Positions 1 through 7,592 of a stretch of DNA of 15,031 nt are shown one piece after another (position 1 is the first letter of the stretch; every line of letters begins with the position of its first letter). The DNA is from Lachnospiraceae bacterium (GTDB taxonomy: Bacteria > Bacillota > Clostridia > Lachnospirales > Lachnospiraceae). The notes below the pieces were generated by a model. That model was given only the letters and a program-made list of their open reading frames with translations, ran no database searches and was not told the origin of the DNA. The stretch is from the NCBI GenBank assembly GCA_900752065.1, contig CAADTT010000027.1, forward strand, positions 1 through 15,031. The letters are read 5' to 3'. Made by a program: the position numbers and the translations under genes.

Positions 1-203
1 AATTGATGTGGATAACCCATTCAAAAATAGAGAGAATGGTGAAAAAAGCATTTTTATAATATCGGCAGGCTAAAAGATATATTTACCTTTCAATGCTGCA
101 GACAGAAATTAGTGGTTGATTAATAGAGGGAAAAGAATTATACTAATACCAAATGTGCAGGAGTGAGGCGCTGCACCAGAATAAAATGACGAAGAGGTGT
201 GAA
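1..203 (+). other. Leader region upstream of mraY
   Basis: No complete gene is visible here. Frame 2 is open from the window edge to a TAA at 71-73 and would give a 23-residue tail ending in IISAG. This could be the C-terminus of an upstream gene (a penicillin-binding protein often precedes mraY in such clusters), but it is too short to identify. TATAAT at 55-60 has no good -35 partner. A convincing promoter lies at 116-144 and is listed separately. No terminator hairpin is evident. Confidence 0.4.
116..144 (+). promoter_or_regulatory. Sigma-A-type promoter for mraY
   Basis: TTGATT at 116-121 and TATACT at 139-144 are separated by 17 bp, matching the vegetative consensus (TTGACA/TATAAT) closely. 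Transcription would begin near 151, about 50 nt before the mraY start. This suggests mraY and the genes after it can be transcribed independently of anything further upstream. Confidence 0.6.
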
Positions 204-1172
204 ATGATTTTAGGTACAGAAGTAATTATTCCATTGCTGACGGCATTTGTGATCAGCGTAGTATTGAGTCCCTTTGTGATTCCGTTCCTGCGGAAGCTGA
301 AAGTCGGACAGACGGAGCGGGCGGAAGGCGTGCAGTCCCATCTGAAAAAGGCCGGAACACCGACCATGGGCGGACTTATCATTCTGATCGCCATTCTGGT
401 GACTTCCCTGCTTTTCATGCGGAAATATCCCAATATTGTTCCTGTACTGTTTCTGACCCTCGGATTTGGCATTATCGGTTTTCTGGATGATTATCTGAAG
501 GTAGTGATGAAGCGTTCTGACGGCTTGTATCCGAAGCAGAAAATGGCGGGGCAGATCCTGGTGACGACGGTATTCCTTGCCTATATGCTGATCGTGGATG
601 ACAGCTTCCTTACGATTCTGATTCCTTTCAGCGGCGGAAAATATTTTGATTGTAAGTGGATCACAGTTCCGCTGGTCTATCTGGCAGTGATCGGGACGGT
701 AAACGGCGTAAATTTTACAGACGGCCTGGATGGACTTGCCACAGGAGTCACAGCGATGGTAGCCGTGTTCTTCACGGTGGTTTCCTCTGTGTTTGGGGGC
801 GGCATCGAGCCGATCACTGCGGCGGTGACAGGAGCGCTGCTGGGATTTTTGCTGTTTAATGTACATCCGGCGCAGGTGTTTATGGGAGATACGGGCTCCC
901 TTGCGCTGGGTGGCTTTGTGGCGGGAAGCGCCTACATACTGAAGATGCCCTGGATCATCATTGTTGTGGGACTGATCTATCTGGTGGAGGTACTTTCTGT
1001 TATGATACAGGTGACTTATTTTAAAAAGACGGGTGGAAAACGCTTCTTTAAAATGGCGCCGATCCATCATCATTTTGAACTTTGCGGCTGGTCTGAGACG
1101 AGGGTGGTGACGGTATTTACCGTGATCACAGCGCTTTTGTGTATGGCAGGGCTGGTTATATTATCCTATTGA
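204..1172 (+). CDS. mraY: Phospho-N-acetylmuramoyl-pentapeptide transferase (MraY)
   Basis: This integral membrane enzyme moves phospho-MurNAc-pentapeptide from UDP onto undecaprenyl phosphate, giving lipid I, the first membrane step of peptidoglycan synthesis. The protein has 322 residues, the usual bacterial length, and is hydrophobic throughout (about ten membrane segments). Visible family motifs are the acidic pair in FLDDYLK (D95, D96), NFTDGLDGLA (D173 and D176) and the PIHHHFE histidine loop (H288-H290), all linked to Mg2+ and substrate handling. The ATG at 204 is chosen because AGAGGTG lies just upstream; in-frame ATGs at 153 and 186 lack a ribosome binding site and would add an atypical polar N-terminus. 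It is the first complete gene of the division/wall cluster. murD follows 16 bp later, consistent with one operon. Identification is secure. Confidence 0.97.
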   Translation: MILGTEVIIPLLTAFVISVVLSPFVIPFLRKLKVGQTERAEGVQSHLKKAGTPTMGGLIILIAILVTSLLFMRKYPNIVPVLFLTLGFGIIGFLDDYLKVVMKRSDGLYPKQKMAGQILVTTVFLAYMLIVDDSFLTILIPFSGGKYFDCKWITVPLVYLAVIGTVNGVNFTDGLDGLATGVTAMVAVFFTVVSSVFGGGIEPITAAVTGALLGFLLFNVHPAQVFMGDTGSLALGGFVAGSAYILKMPWIIIVVGLIYLVEVLSVMIQVTYFKKTGGKRFFKMAPIHHHFELCGWSETRVVTVFTVITALLCMAGLVILSY

Positions 1173-1188
1173 TCGGAGGATGGGAATT

Positions 1189-2544
1189 ATGGATTTAAAG
1201 AATAAAAAGGTACTGGTTTTCGGCACAGGGTTAAGCGGTATCGGTGCGGCAGTTCTGCTGTACCGGACGGGAGCAAAGCCAGTGCTCTATGATGGAAATA
1301 CGAAGGTGAAGCCGGAAGAGGTCAGAGAGAAGCTTGGCAGGGAGATCCATGCGGAGATCATCATCGGGGAGCTGACAGAGCAGGTGATAGACAGCTTGAG
1401 TCTGGCTGTTTTAAGTCCCGGTGTTCCCACTGACCTTCCGGTGGTGGATTCTATGAGAAAAAAGGGAATTCCCATCTGGGGAGAGGTGGAGCTGGCTTAT
1501 GAGAACAGCAGGGGAGATGTCCTAGCGGTTACCGGAACAAACGGAAAGACGACGACGACTAGCCTTCTCGGTGAGATCATGAAGGAGCATCAGGGGTCGG
1601 TCTTTGTGGTTGGAAATATCGGAACCCCCTATACCGATGCTGCGTTAAAGACCACGGAGGAGTCCGTGACGGTGGCGGAGATCAGCAGCTTTCAACTGGA
1701 GACGACAGATGCATTCCGGCCGAAGGTAAGTGCGATTTTAAATATCACGCCGGATCACTTAAACAGGCATCACACCATGAAAGAGTATATCCGCGTGAAG
1801 GAAAGTATCACAAAGAATCAGACAGAGCAGGATGTCTGTGTCCTGAATTATGAGGATGAGGTGCTTCGGGAATTTGGAAAAACCCTGAAATGCCAGGTAT
1901 TATTTTTTAGCAGCCTGCGTACACTGGAAAAGGGCATCTATCTGGAAGATGACAGGATTACATACAGGAACGGGAAAGAAAAAACAGTCATTTGCAGTAC
2001 AAAGGAATTGAATCTTCCAGGCAGACACAATCATGAAAATGTGATGGCGGCAGCAGCTATGGCGATCAGTTGGGGCGTGCCCATAGAGGAGATCCGAACC
2101 GTCGTGAAGCGCTTTCAGGCAGTAGAGCACAGGATTGAGTATGTGACGGAAAAGAATGGTGTTGTATATTATAACGATTCCAAGGGAACGAACCCCGATG
2201 CGGCCATCAAGGGGATTCAGGCAATGGACCGTCCGACATTTTTGATCGGCGGAGGCTACGATAAGGATTCCTCTTATGAGGAGTGGATCAATTCCTTTGA
2301 CGGGAAGGTAAAGCTTCTGGTACTTTTGGGAGCTACCAGGGAAAAGATCGCCGAAGCCGCAAAAGGCTGCGGATTTGATAACTATGTATTTGCAGATACT
2401 TTGGAGGAGGCCGTGAAGATTTGTGCTGACAGGGCGCAGAGCGGCGATGCAGTCCTTCTTTCTCCGGCCTGTGCGAGCTGGGATATGTTTCCAAGCTATG
2501 AGGTGAGAGGACGGATGTTTAAGGAATATGTAAGAAAACTCTAA
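1189..2544 (+). CDS. murD: UDP-N-acetylmuramoyl-L-alanine--D-glutamate ligase (MurD)
   Basis: This cytoplasmic Mur ligase adds D-glutamate to UDP-MurNAc-L-Ala using ATP. The 451-residue product matches the length typical of Firmicutes MurD. Domain 1 (about residues 1-95) binds UDP and starts with a Rossmann-like VLVFGTGLSGIG. The central ATPase domain has the P-loop GTNGKTTTT (G116 onward, K120), then AEISSFQLE and NITPDHLNRH. The C-terminal domain carries YNDSKGTNPDAA (DSKGTN at 330-335) and the closing LSPACASWDMF. GGAGG at 1175-1179 sits 9 bp before the ATG at 1189. The in-frame ATG at 1180 directly abuts that ribosome binding site, so it is unlikely to be the start. The gene lies between mraY and ftsW, as in many Firmicutes dcw clusters. 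Nothing appears truncated. Confidence 0.97.
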   Translation: MDLKNKKVLVFGTGLSGIGAAVLLYRTGAKPVLYDGNTKVKPEEVREKLGREIHAEIIIGELTEQVIDSLSLAVLSPGVPTDLPVVDSMRKKGIPIWGEVELAYENSRGDVLAVTGTNGKTTTTSLLGEIMKEHQGSVFVVGNIGTPYTDAALKTTEESVTVAEISSFQLETTDAFRPKVSAILNITPDHLNRHHTMKEYIRVKESITKNQTEQDVCVLNYEDEVLREFGKTLKCQVLFFSSLRTLEKGIYLEDDRITYRNGKEKTVICSTKELNLPGRHNHENVMAAAAMAISWGVPIEEIRTVVKRFQAVEHRIEYVTEKNGVVYYNDSKGTNPDAAIKGIQAMDRPTFLIGGGYDKDSSYEEWINSFDGKVKLLVLLGATREKIAEAAKGCGFDNYVFADTLEEAVKICADRAQSGDAVLLSPACASWDMFPSYEVRGRMFKEYVRKL

Positions 2545-2555
2545 GGGGTGATGCT

Positions 2556-3635
2556 ATGGAGAAGACAGCCCGAAGGCTGGATTACACATTGCTGATACTT
2601 GTATTATTTCTGGTAGGATTCGGTCTGGTGACACTCTATAGCACAAGTGCCTACAACGGGCAGGTGAAATTCGGCGATTCCGCCTATTATTTAAAAAAAC
2701 AGTTTTTTGCCACAGCGCTCGGTGTGGCGGCCATGTATTTTTTTTCCTGCATGGATTATCATGTGTTGGCAAGAGCTGCCCTTCCGGGGTATCTGGTATC
2801 GCTGGCGCTCTCCGCCCTGGTGCTGGTGGCGGGGGATTCCTATAACGGTTCCAGGAGATGGCTTTCCCTCGGACCGCTGTCCTTTCAGCCCTCGGAATTT
2901 GCGAAGCTGGCAGTCATTCTCTTTCTGGCCTATATGGTCAGCCGCCAGAAGCAAAAGAAAAACAGCATTCTGATGCTGGGAATCGTTCTTGGCATGGTAC
3001 TTCCGATCGTGGGACTGGTGGGAACGAATAATCTGAGCACGGCGATCATTATTCTGGGCATTGCAGCGATCATGGGTTTTGTATCAAGCCCGCAGTATCT
3101 TCCCTTCCTGTGGATGGGAGGAGCGGGAATCGGGTTTATTGCTGTCTTTCTCAGTCTGGAGTCTTACCGTCTGGAAAGGCTGGAGATCTGGAAAAACCCG
3201 GAAAACTTTGAAAAAGGGTTTCAGACGATCCAGGGGCTGTATGCCATCGGTTCCGGAGGGCTTTTCGGAAAAGGGCTGGGAGAGAGCATCCAGAAGCTGG
3301 GATTTGTGCCGGAAGCACAGAATGATATGATTTTTTCGATTATCTGTGAGGAGCTGGGACTGGCAGGCGCCGTCCTTCTTATTCTCGCATTTACGGTACT
3401 GATCTGGCGTTTCATGGTGATTGCCGCCCATGCGTCAGACCTGTTTGGAGCATTGATAGCGGCAGGCGTTATGGGACACATCGCCATTCAGGTGATGTTG
3501 AACGTGGCGGTCGTGACCAACACGATCCCGAATACAGGAATTACGCTTCCATTCATCAGCTATGGCGGTACTTCCGTGCTGTTTCTGCTCTCAGAGATGG
3601 GGCTGGCACTTTCTGTCAGCAGGTGGCAAAAGTAG
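2556..3635 (+). CDS. ftsW: SEDS-family peptidoglycan glycosyltransferase (FtsW/SpoVE)
   Basis: This is a polytopic membrane polymerase that links lipid II into glycan strands, normally paired with a class B penicillin-binding protein at the septum. The 359-residue protein has about ten membrane segments and clear SEDS motifs: GSRRWLSLGPLSFQPSEFAKLA, TNNLSTA, and the extracellular FVPEAQNDMIF loop whose Asp (D257) aligns with the essential SEDS aspartate. NTGITLPFISYGGTS near the C-terminus is diagnostic. It starts 11 bp after murD behind AGGGGTG. In Bacillus the gene at this position is spoVE (sporulation) while ftsW lies elsewhere. From sequence alone I cannot say whether this copy serves vegetative division, spore cortex synthesis, or both. 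Confidence 0.93.
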   Translation: MEKTARRLDYTLLILVLFLVGFGLVTLYSTSAYNGQVKFGDSAYYLKKQFFATALGVAAMYFFSCMDYHVLARAALPGYLVSLALSALVLVAGDSYNGSRRWLSLGPLSFQPSEFAKLAVILFLAYMVSRQKQKKNSILMLGIVLGMVLPIVGLVGTNNLSTAIIILGIAAIMGFVSSPQYLPFLWMGGAGIGFIAVFLSLESYRLERLEIWKNPENFEKGFQTIQGLYAIGSGGLFGKGLGESIQKLGFVPEAQNDMIFSIICEELGLAGAVLLILAFTVLIWRFMVIAAHASDLFGALIAAGVMGHIAIQVMLNVAVVTNTIPNTGITLPFISYGGTSVLFLLSEMGLALSVSRWQK

Positions 3636-3687
3636 GATTCCTGCATAGAATAGAGGTATAAGGGCTGATTGATCGGAGGAATCGCAT

Positions 3688-4935
3688 TTGGCTTGTATAG
3701 AAATTTATGGCGGTCGTCCCCTGAACGGAGAGGTGAGGATTCAGGGCTCAAAAAATGCAGCGCTTCCAATTCTGGCGGGGATGATCCTGCATAAAGGAGT
3801 GACGGTACTGCATAACTGTCCGAAAATTTCGGATATCATGTACATGGTAGAGATTTTAGAAAAGATGGGATGCAGGATAGAATGGAGCCGGGATGTCCTG
3901 TCGGTTGATGCGTCGGGACTGGATAGTTTTCGAGTGCCTGCGGAGCTTGGTGATAAGATGAGGGGTTCTGTTATTTTTCTCGGAGCGCTTCTTGGACGGA
4001 TGGGAAATGCGGCAATCCCGTATCCGGGCGGCTGCTGCATAGGTTCCAGACCCATCGATTTCCATGTGGAGGCTCTGCGGCGCATGGGAGCCAGGATCCA
4101 TCCGGGTTGTGAAGAATTGACAGGTACATGCGGAAGGCTGCAGGGAACGAGAGTCAGACTGGGATTTCCCAGTGTCGGTGCAACGGAAAATATCATTCTG
4201 GCGGCGGTTCTGGCAGAGGGGATGACAGAAATACTGGGATGCGCCAGGGAGCCTGAGATTGCTGAATTATGCCGTTTTCTGAACGGAAAAGGCGCCAGGA
4301 TCAAGGGGGCAGGTACGGACAGGATAAGGATTGAAGGCGTGAAAGAATTAAAAGACAGCGAGTTTTGCCTGATGCCGGACCGCATTGTAGCAGGTACTTA
4401 TCTGATGGCAGCTATCGCTTCCAGAGGAACCTGTATGCTGAAGGAAGCCCCGGCGGAGCAGATGGAAAGTGTTCTCGATGCTGCTGGACGGATCGGTGCA
4501 GCGGTACGCTGGTATCCGGAGGGACTCTTGGTGGATGGACGGAGGGCGAACCGGCCGCTGTGCCTCGATACAGAGCCTCATCCCGGCTTCCCCACGGATC
4601 TTCAGTCTCAGCTTATGGCGGCGCTTTGTCTGTCATCGGGAGACAGCCTGATCAGAGAACATGTCTTCGAAGCACGTTTTGGTACAGCGGCAGAGCTGGC
4701 AAAAATGGGAGCAGAGATTCGGATCCGTAACAGGGAGGCGCGAATCTGCGGTGTCTGCCATCTGCACGGAGCTGTCGTAAAAGCACCGGAGCTCAGAGGC
4801 GGTGCGGCGCTGGTGATCGCCGGAACGGCGGCAGAAGGAAAAACGGTTATTGAAGATTGTCACTATATAAGAAGAGGATATGAGGACATCTGCCGTGATA
4901 TGAGAGCGCTTGGAGCATGCATCACGGAAGTCTGA
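3688..4935 (+). CDS. murA: UDP-N-acetylglucosamine 1-carboxyvinyltransferase (MurA family)
   Basis: MurA transfers enolpyruvate from PEP to UDP-GlcNAc, the committed cytoplasmic step of peptidoglycan synthesis and the fosfomycin target. The protein has 415 residues in the two-lobed EPSP-synthase-like fold. Recognisable elements are SKNAALPIL near the N-terminus (catalytic Lys-Asn pair), YPGGCCIGSRP with the likely nucleophile C116 followed by a second cysteine, HPGFPTDLQ (catalytic Asp), ELRGGAALV and RRGYEDI at the C-terminus. The start is TTG at 3688, seven bases after CGGAGGA; no closer ATG exists in frame. Several family positions differ from the common form (FEARFGTAAEL, PELRGG, YIRRGY), so it may be a second, diverged MurA paralogue as in other Firmicutes. 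The key catalytic residues appear intact. It sits where murG/murB lie in Bacillus. Confidence 0.92.
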   Translation: MACIEIYGGRPLNGEVRIQGSKNAALPILAGMILHKGVTVLHNCPKISDIMYMVEILEKMGCRIEWSRDVLSVDASGLDSFRVPAELGDKMRGSVIFLGALLGRMGNAAIPYPGGCCIGSRPIDFHVEALRRMGARIHPGCEELTGTCGRLQGTRVRLGFPSVGATENIILAAVLAEGMTEILGCAREPEIAELCRFLNGKGARIKGAGTDRIRIEGVKELKDSEFCLMPDRIVAGTYLMAAIASRGTCMLKEAPAEQMESVLDAAGRIGAAVRWYPEGLLVDGRRANRPLCLDTEPHPGFPTDLQSQLMAALCLSSGDSLIREHVFEARFGTAAELAKMGAEIRIRNREARICGVCHLHGAVVKAPELRGGAALVIAGTAAEGKTVIEDCHYIRRGYEDICRDMRALGACITEV

Positions 4936-4963
4936 GATTGGATAAAAGGGTACAGGTGTAAAA

Positions 4964-6103
4964 ATGAGAGAAATAACCTATCGGAAAAAGCGAAACAGAA
5001 AGGGAAAGATCATAGGCGTGCTGGCAGGAATTTTGGTGCTGGCTGCGCTTGTGGTTTTTGGCCTTTTCCGGGTGCGGGAAGTGGTGGTTACGGGGAATTC
5101 CATCTATACGGCTGCGGATATCCAGAACGCAGTCATGCAGGATGGGCTATGCAAGAACACGCTGTACCTGATGTGGAAATATAAGGACGACTCGAAGGTG
5201 GAGGAAAATCTGCCGTTTTTAAGCTCACTGGAAGTGACCATGCAGACACCCTACCAGGTGGAGATCCGGGTCTATGAAAAGCCAGAAGTGGGGTACTTTT
5301 TGAATGGGACAAACTATGTGTACTTTGACCGGGATGGGTTGATCGTGGAAATATCGAAAAAGCTCAGGGAGCATATTCCCAAGATTACAGGAGTTACGAT
5401 CTCAAAGCCGGAACGTTATGAAAAGCTTCCGGTGAAGGGAAGGGCGGCGGCAGTCACCCAGACGCAGGAAAAAGAGACGGAAACAGAGGAAGAAAGCGAG
5501 AGGAACGCAGAGACGGAAATGGAGGAAGATACTGCGGACAGGGAGATTTTTGAAGCGGTAGTGGGTATCACACAGATTTTGAGCAAAAATGGCCTTGCGC
5601 CGAAGGAAGTGAAATTTGATGAGGCGCTGGAAATCACCCTGTACTTTGAGCATATGAGGGTGAAACTGGGAAGCTATACAGATATGGAAGAAAAGATTGC
5701 TGCCCTGAAGTCTGTCTATGAAAAGGTGGAAGGGATGGAGGGCGTCCTGCACATGGAGGATTTTTCCCAGGATTCCCAGACGATCAATTTCCGCAAGGGA
5801 GAGACAGAGGAAGCGCTGGAGGTTGAGCAGAGCGAAGCGCCGGAAAGTGAGCAGGCGGATGCGGAACCGGAGAGTGAAACCGGGCTGGAATCTGAGAGCG
5901 GGACAACGTCCGCAGTTCCTACCTATTCGGAATCTGACGGTACTTTTTCTACAGATGCGGAAGGAAACAGGATTTATACGGATGCCAATGGGAATACGAC
6001 GCCGAATGTGGACGGCTATCAGTATACTGATGAGAACGGAGGAATCATAACGGACGGCTATGGCTACATCGATCCTTATACCGGGGCGTACATATTAAAA
6101 TAA
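4964..6103 (+). CDS. ftsQ: Cell division protein FtsQ/DivIB with acidic insert and long C-terminal tail
   Basis: FtsQ/DivIB is a bitopic divisome protein that bridges early and late division proteins outside the membrane. The 379-residue product has a short basic cytoplasmic segment (RKKRNRKGK), one membrane helix at about 16-35, and then a POTRA domain beginning FRVREVVVTGNSIYTAADI. The remaining beta domain is interrupted by a Glu/Thr-rich stretch (about 163-195). It is followed by an approximately 100-residue tail rich in Glu, Ser and later Tyr/Gly/Asp, with three TDxxG-type units (TDAEGN, TDANGN, TDENGG). That makes it much longer than the roughly 260-residue Bacillus DivIB. It starts at the ATG at 4964 behind AGGTG, 28 bp after murA. 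Identity rests on position between murA and ftsZ, topology and the POTRA start; the tail's role is unknown. Confidence 0.88.
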   Translation: MREITYRKKRNRKGKIIGVLAGILVLAALVVFGLFRVREVVVTGNSIYTAADIQNAVMQDGLCKNTLYLMWKYKDDSKVEENLPFLSSLEVTMQTPYQVEIRVYEKPEVGYFLNGTNYVYFDRDGLIVEISKKLREHIPKITGVTISKPERYEKLPVKGRAAAVTQTQEKETETEEESERNAETEMEEDTADREIFEAVVGITQILSKNGLAPKEVKFDEALEITLYFEHMRVKLGSYTDMEEKIAALKSVYEKVEGMEGVLHMEDFSQDSQTINFRKGETEEALEVEQSEAPESEQADAEPESETGLESESGTTSAVPTYSESDGTFSTDAEGNRIYTDANGNTTPNVDGYQYTDENGGIITDGYGYIDPYTGAYILK

Positions 6104-6276
6104 CAGACTTTTCGTACCTGAATTGTAATAAGATTTCAAAAATATTTTATAAAATAGACTTGATTAATTCGGCAAAAGCTTATATGATATAGGAAATACG
6201 GTTAAATACTGGGACGTTAATGTCTGGGCTGTAAGTAATTTGGATATGATACAGATGTGAGAAGGAGGAAATACTC
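6104..6276 (+). promoter_or_regulatory. ftsZ promoter and leader
   Basis: The ftsQ-ftsZ gap is AT-rich and has no room for ftsA. TTGATT at 6160-6165 and TATGAT at 6183-6188 with a 17-bp spacer form a good sigma-A promoter, giving a leader of about 80 nt before ftsZ. GAAGGAGGA at 6261-6269 is the ftsZ ribosome binding site. A separate ftsZ promoter fits the high level of FtsZ that cells need. No clear terminator follows ftsQ, so read-through from the upstream operon is likely too. Confidence 0.6.
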
Positions 6277-7449
6277 TTGTTAGAAATTATGACGAATGAA
6301 GCCGAATCGGCCGCAAAGATTATTGTAATCGGTGTCGGCGGTGCAGGTAATAATGCAGTAAATAGAATGGTGGATGAGACAATCGGAGGCGTAGAGTTCG
6401 TCGGTGTGAACACAGATAAACAGGCATTGTCGATGTGTAAAGCTCCCACGACCATACAGATCGGCGAGAAGCTGACAAAAGGACTGGGCGCAGGCGCACA
6501 GCCTCAGGTTGGCCAGCAGGCGGCAGAAGAGAGCTCAGAGGATCTCAAACAGGCGGTACAGGGAGCGGATATGGTATTCGTTACCTGCGGTATGGGAGGA
6601 GGCACAGGTACAGGTGCGGCTCCGGTAGTGGCAGGTATTGCCAAAGAATTGGGAATCCTGACGGTAGGCGTTGTCACAAAGCCTTTCCGGTTTGAGTCAA
6701 GAACCCGCATGAATAATGCACTGGCAGGAATTGAGAAGCTGAAGCAGAATGTAGATACACTGATTGTCATTCCAAATGACAAGCTGCTGGAGATCGTAGA
6801 CCGCAGGACGACGATGCCGGAGGCATTAAAGAAAGCAGATGAGGTTCTGCAGCAGGCGGTACAGGGAATCACAGACCTGATCAATCTTCCGGCGCTGATC
6901 AACCTTGACTTTGCGGATGTACAGACAGTTATGACAGGAAAGGGTATCGCCCATATCGGCATCGGACATGCCAAGGGTGATGATAAGGCATTGGAGGCTG
7001 TAAAACAGGCTGTTTCCAGTCCGCTGCTGGAGACGACGATCGAGGGTGCTTCCCACGTGATCATCAATATTTCAGGCGATATTTCTCTTATGGATGCAAA
7101 CGATGCGGCAAGCTATGTTCAGGAGCTGGCAGGTGATGAGGCGAACATCATCTTTGGTGCGATGTATGATGATACATACACGGATGAGGCAAGCATCACA
7201 GTAATTGCGACAGGACTTGACACTGCAACGGCGACACAGCCGTCTGTCAGCGGAAGCAATAAAAAGAAGATTACAGATTTCTCAGAAGCATCGGTGCCGG
7301 AAACTCCTGCGGGAAGCATTTTCCAGAGAAATAACGCAGTAAATCCTCAGATCAAACCGATCACGCCTTCACTTGGAAAACTGAAGACACCAGAGAGCAG
7401 TGTACCGGTAAGAGATATTCAGATTCCGGACTTCCTGAGAAGAAGATAA
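6277..7449 (+). CDS. ftsZ: Cell division protein FtsZ
   Basis: FtsZ is the tubulin-like GTPase that polymerises into the cytokinetic ring. The 390-residue protein has the N-terminal nucleotide-binding GVGGAGNNAVNRM, the tubulin signature GGGTGTG (about 107-113), and the T7 synergy loop NLDFADV (209-215) that completes GTP hydrolysis in the neighbouring subunit. A variable linker from about residue 320 leads to the conserved C-terminal peptide IPDFLRRR, which binds membrane anchors such as FtsA or SepF. The start is taken as TTG at 6277, seven bases after GAAGGAGGA; the in-frame ATG at 6289 lies too far from that site. It is the last gene of the cluster here, with its own promoter upstream and hairpins downstream. 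Confidence 0.98.
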   Translation: MLEIMTNEAESAAKIIVIGVGGAGNNAVNRMVDETIGGVEFVGVNTDKQALSMCKAPTTIQIGEKLTKGLGAGAQPQVGQQAAEESSEDLKQAVQGADMVFVTCGMGGGTGTGAAPVVAGIAKELGILTVGVVTKPFRFESRTRMNNALAGIEKLKQNVDTLIVIPNDKLLEIVDRRTTMPEALKKADEVLQQAVQGITDLINLPALINLDFADVQTVMTGKGIAHIGIGHAKGDDKALEAVKQAVSSPLLETTIEGASHVIINISGDISLMDANDAASYVQELAGDEANIIFGAMYDDTYTDEASITVIATGLDTATATQPSVSGSNKKKITDFSEASVPETPAGSIFQRNNAVNPQIKPITPSLGKLKTPESSVPVRDIQIPDFLRRR

Positions 7450-7465
7450 CATGCAGAAAGTGTGC

Positions 7466-7499
7466 GGCCGCCAGATACGCCTTTGGTGCGGCATCCTTT
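7466..7499 (+). terminator. Possible ftsZ terminator hairpin
   Basis: Just after ftsZ, GCCGCCA and the later TGG-TG-CGGC can pair into a GC-rich stem with a 2-nt bulge, followed by the T-rich ATCCTTTCTT. The stem is short and imperfect, so this is a weak terminator candidate. The larger hairpin at 7523-7584 may do the main work. Confidence 0.3.
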
Positions 7500-7522
7500 C
7501 TTGCATATTAATACATGAAAAG

Positions 7523-7584
7523 AGGGCTGCCGCATGATGTTTTTCAAAGACAGTTATGGTTGAAAAATATCATGCGGCAGCCCT
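7523..7584. terminator. Long inverted repeat between convergent ftsZ and araC-type gene
   Basis: Arms at 7523-7547 and 7560-7584 are complementary over all 25 positions apart from one G/T pair, which is a G-U wobble in + strand RNA. The loop is 12 nt. Read on the - strand, the stem is followed by CTTTT, so it fits an intrinsic terminator for the regulator gene. On the + strand it would block or end ftsZ transcripts. The stem is unusually long for a simple terminator. Confidence 0.75.
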
Positions 7585-7592
7585 GTAAAATG

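Noticed and set aside
210..1073. 287-codon open frame on the - strand opposite mraY
   Set aside because: It is a His/Gln/Arg-rich shadow of mraY with no start signal.
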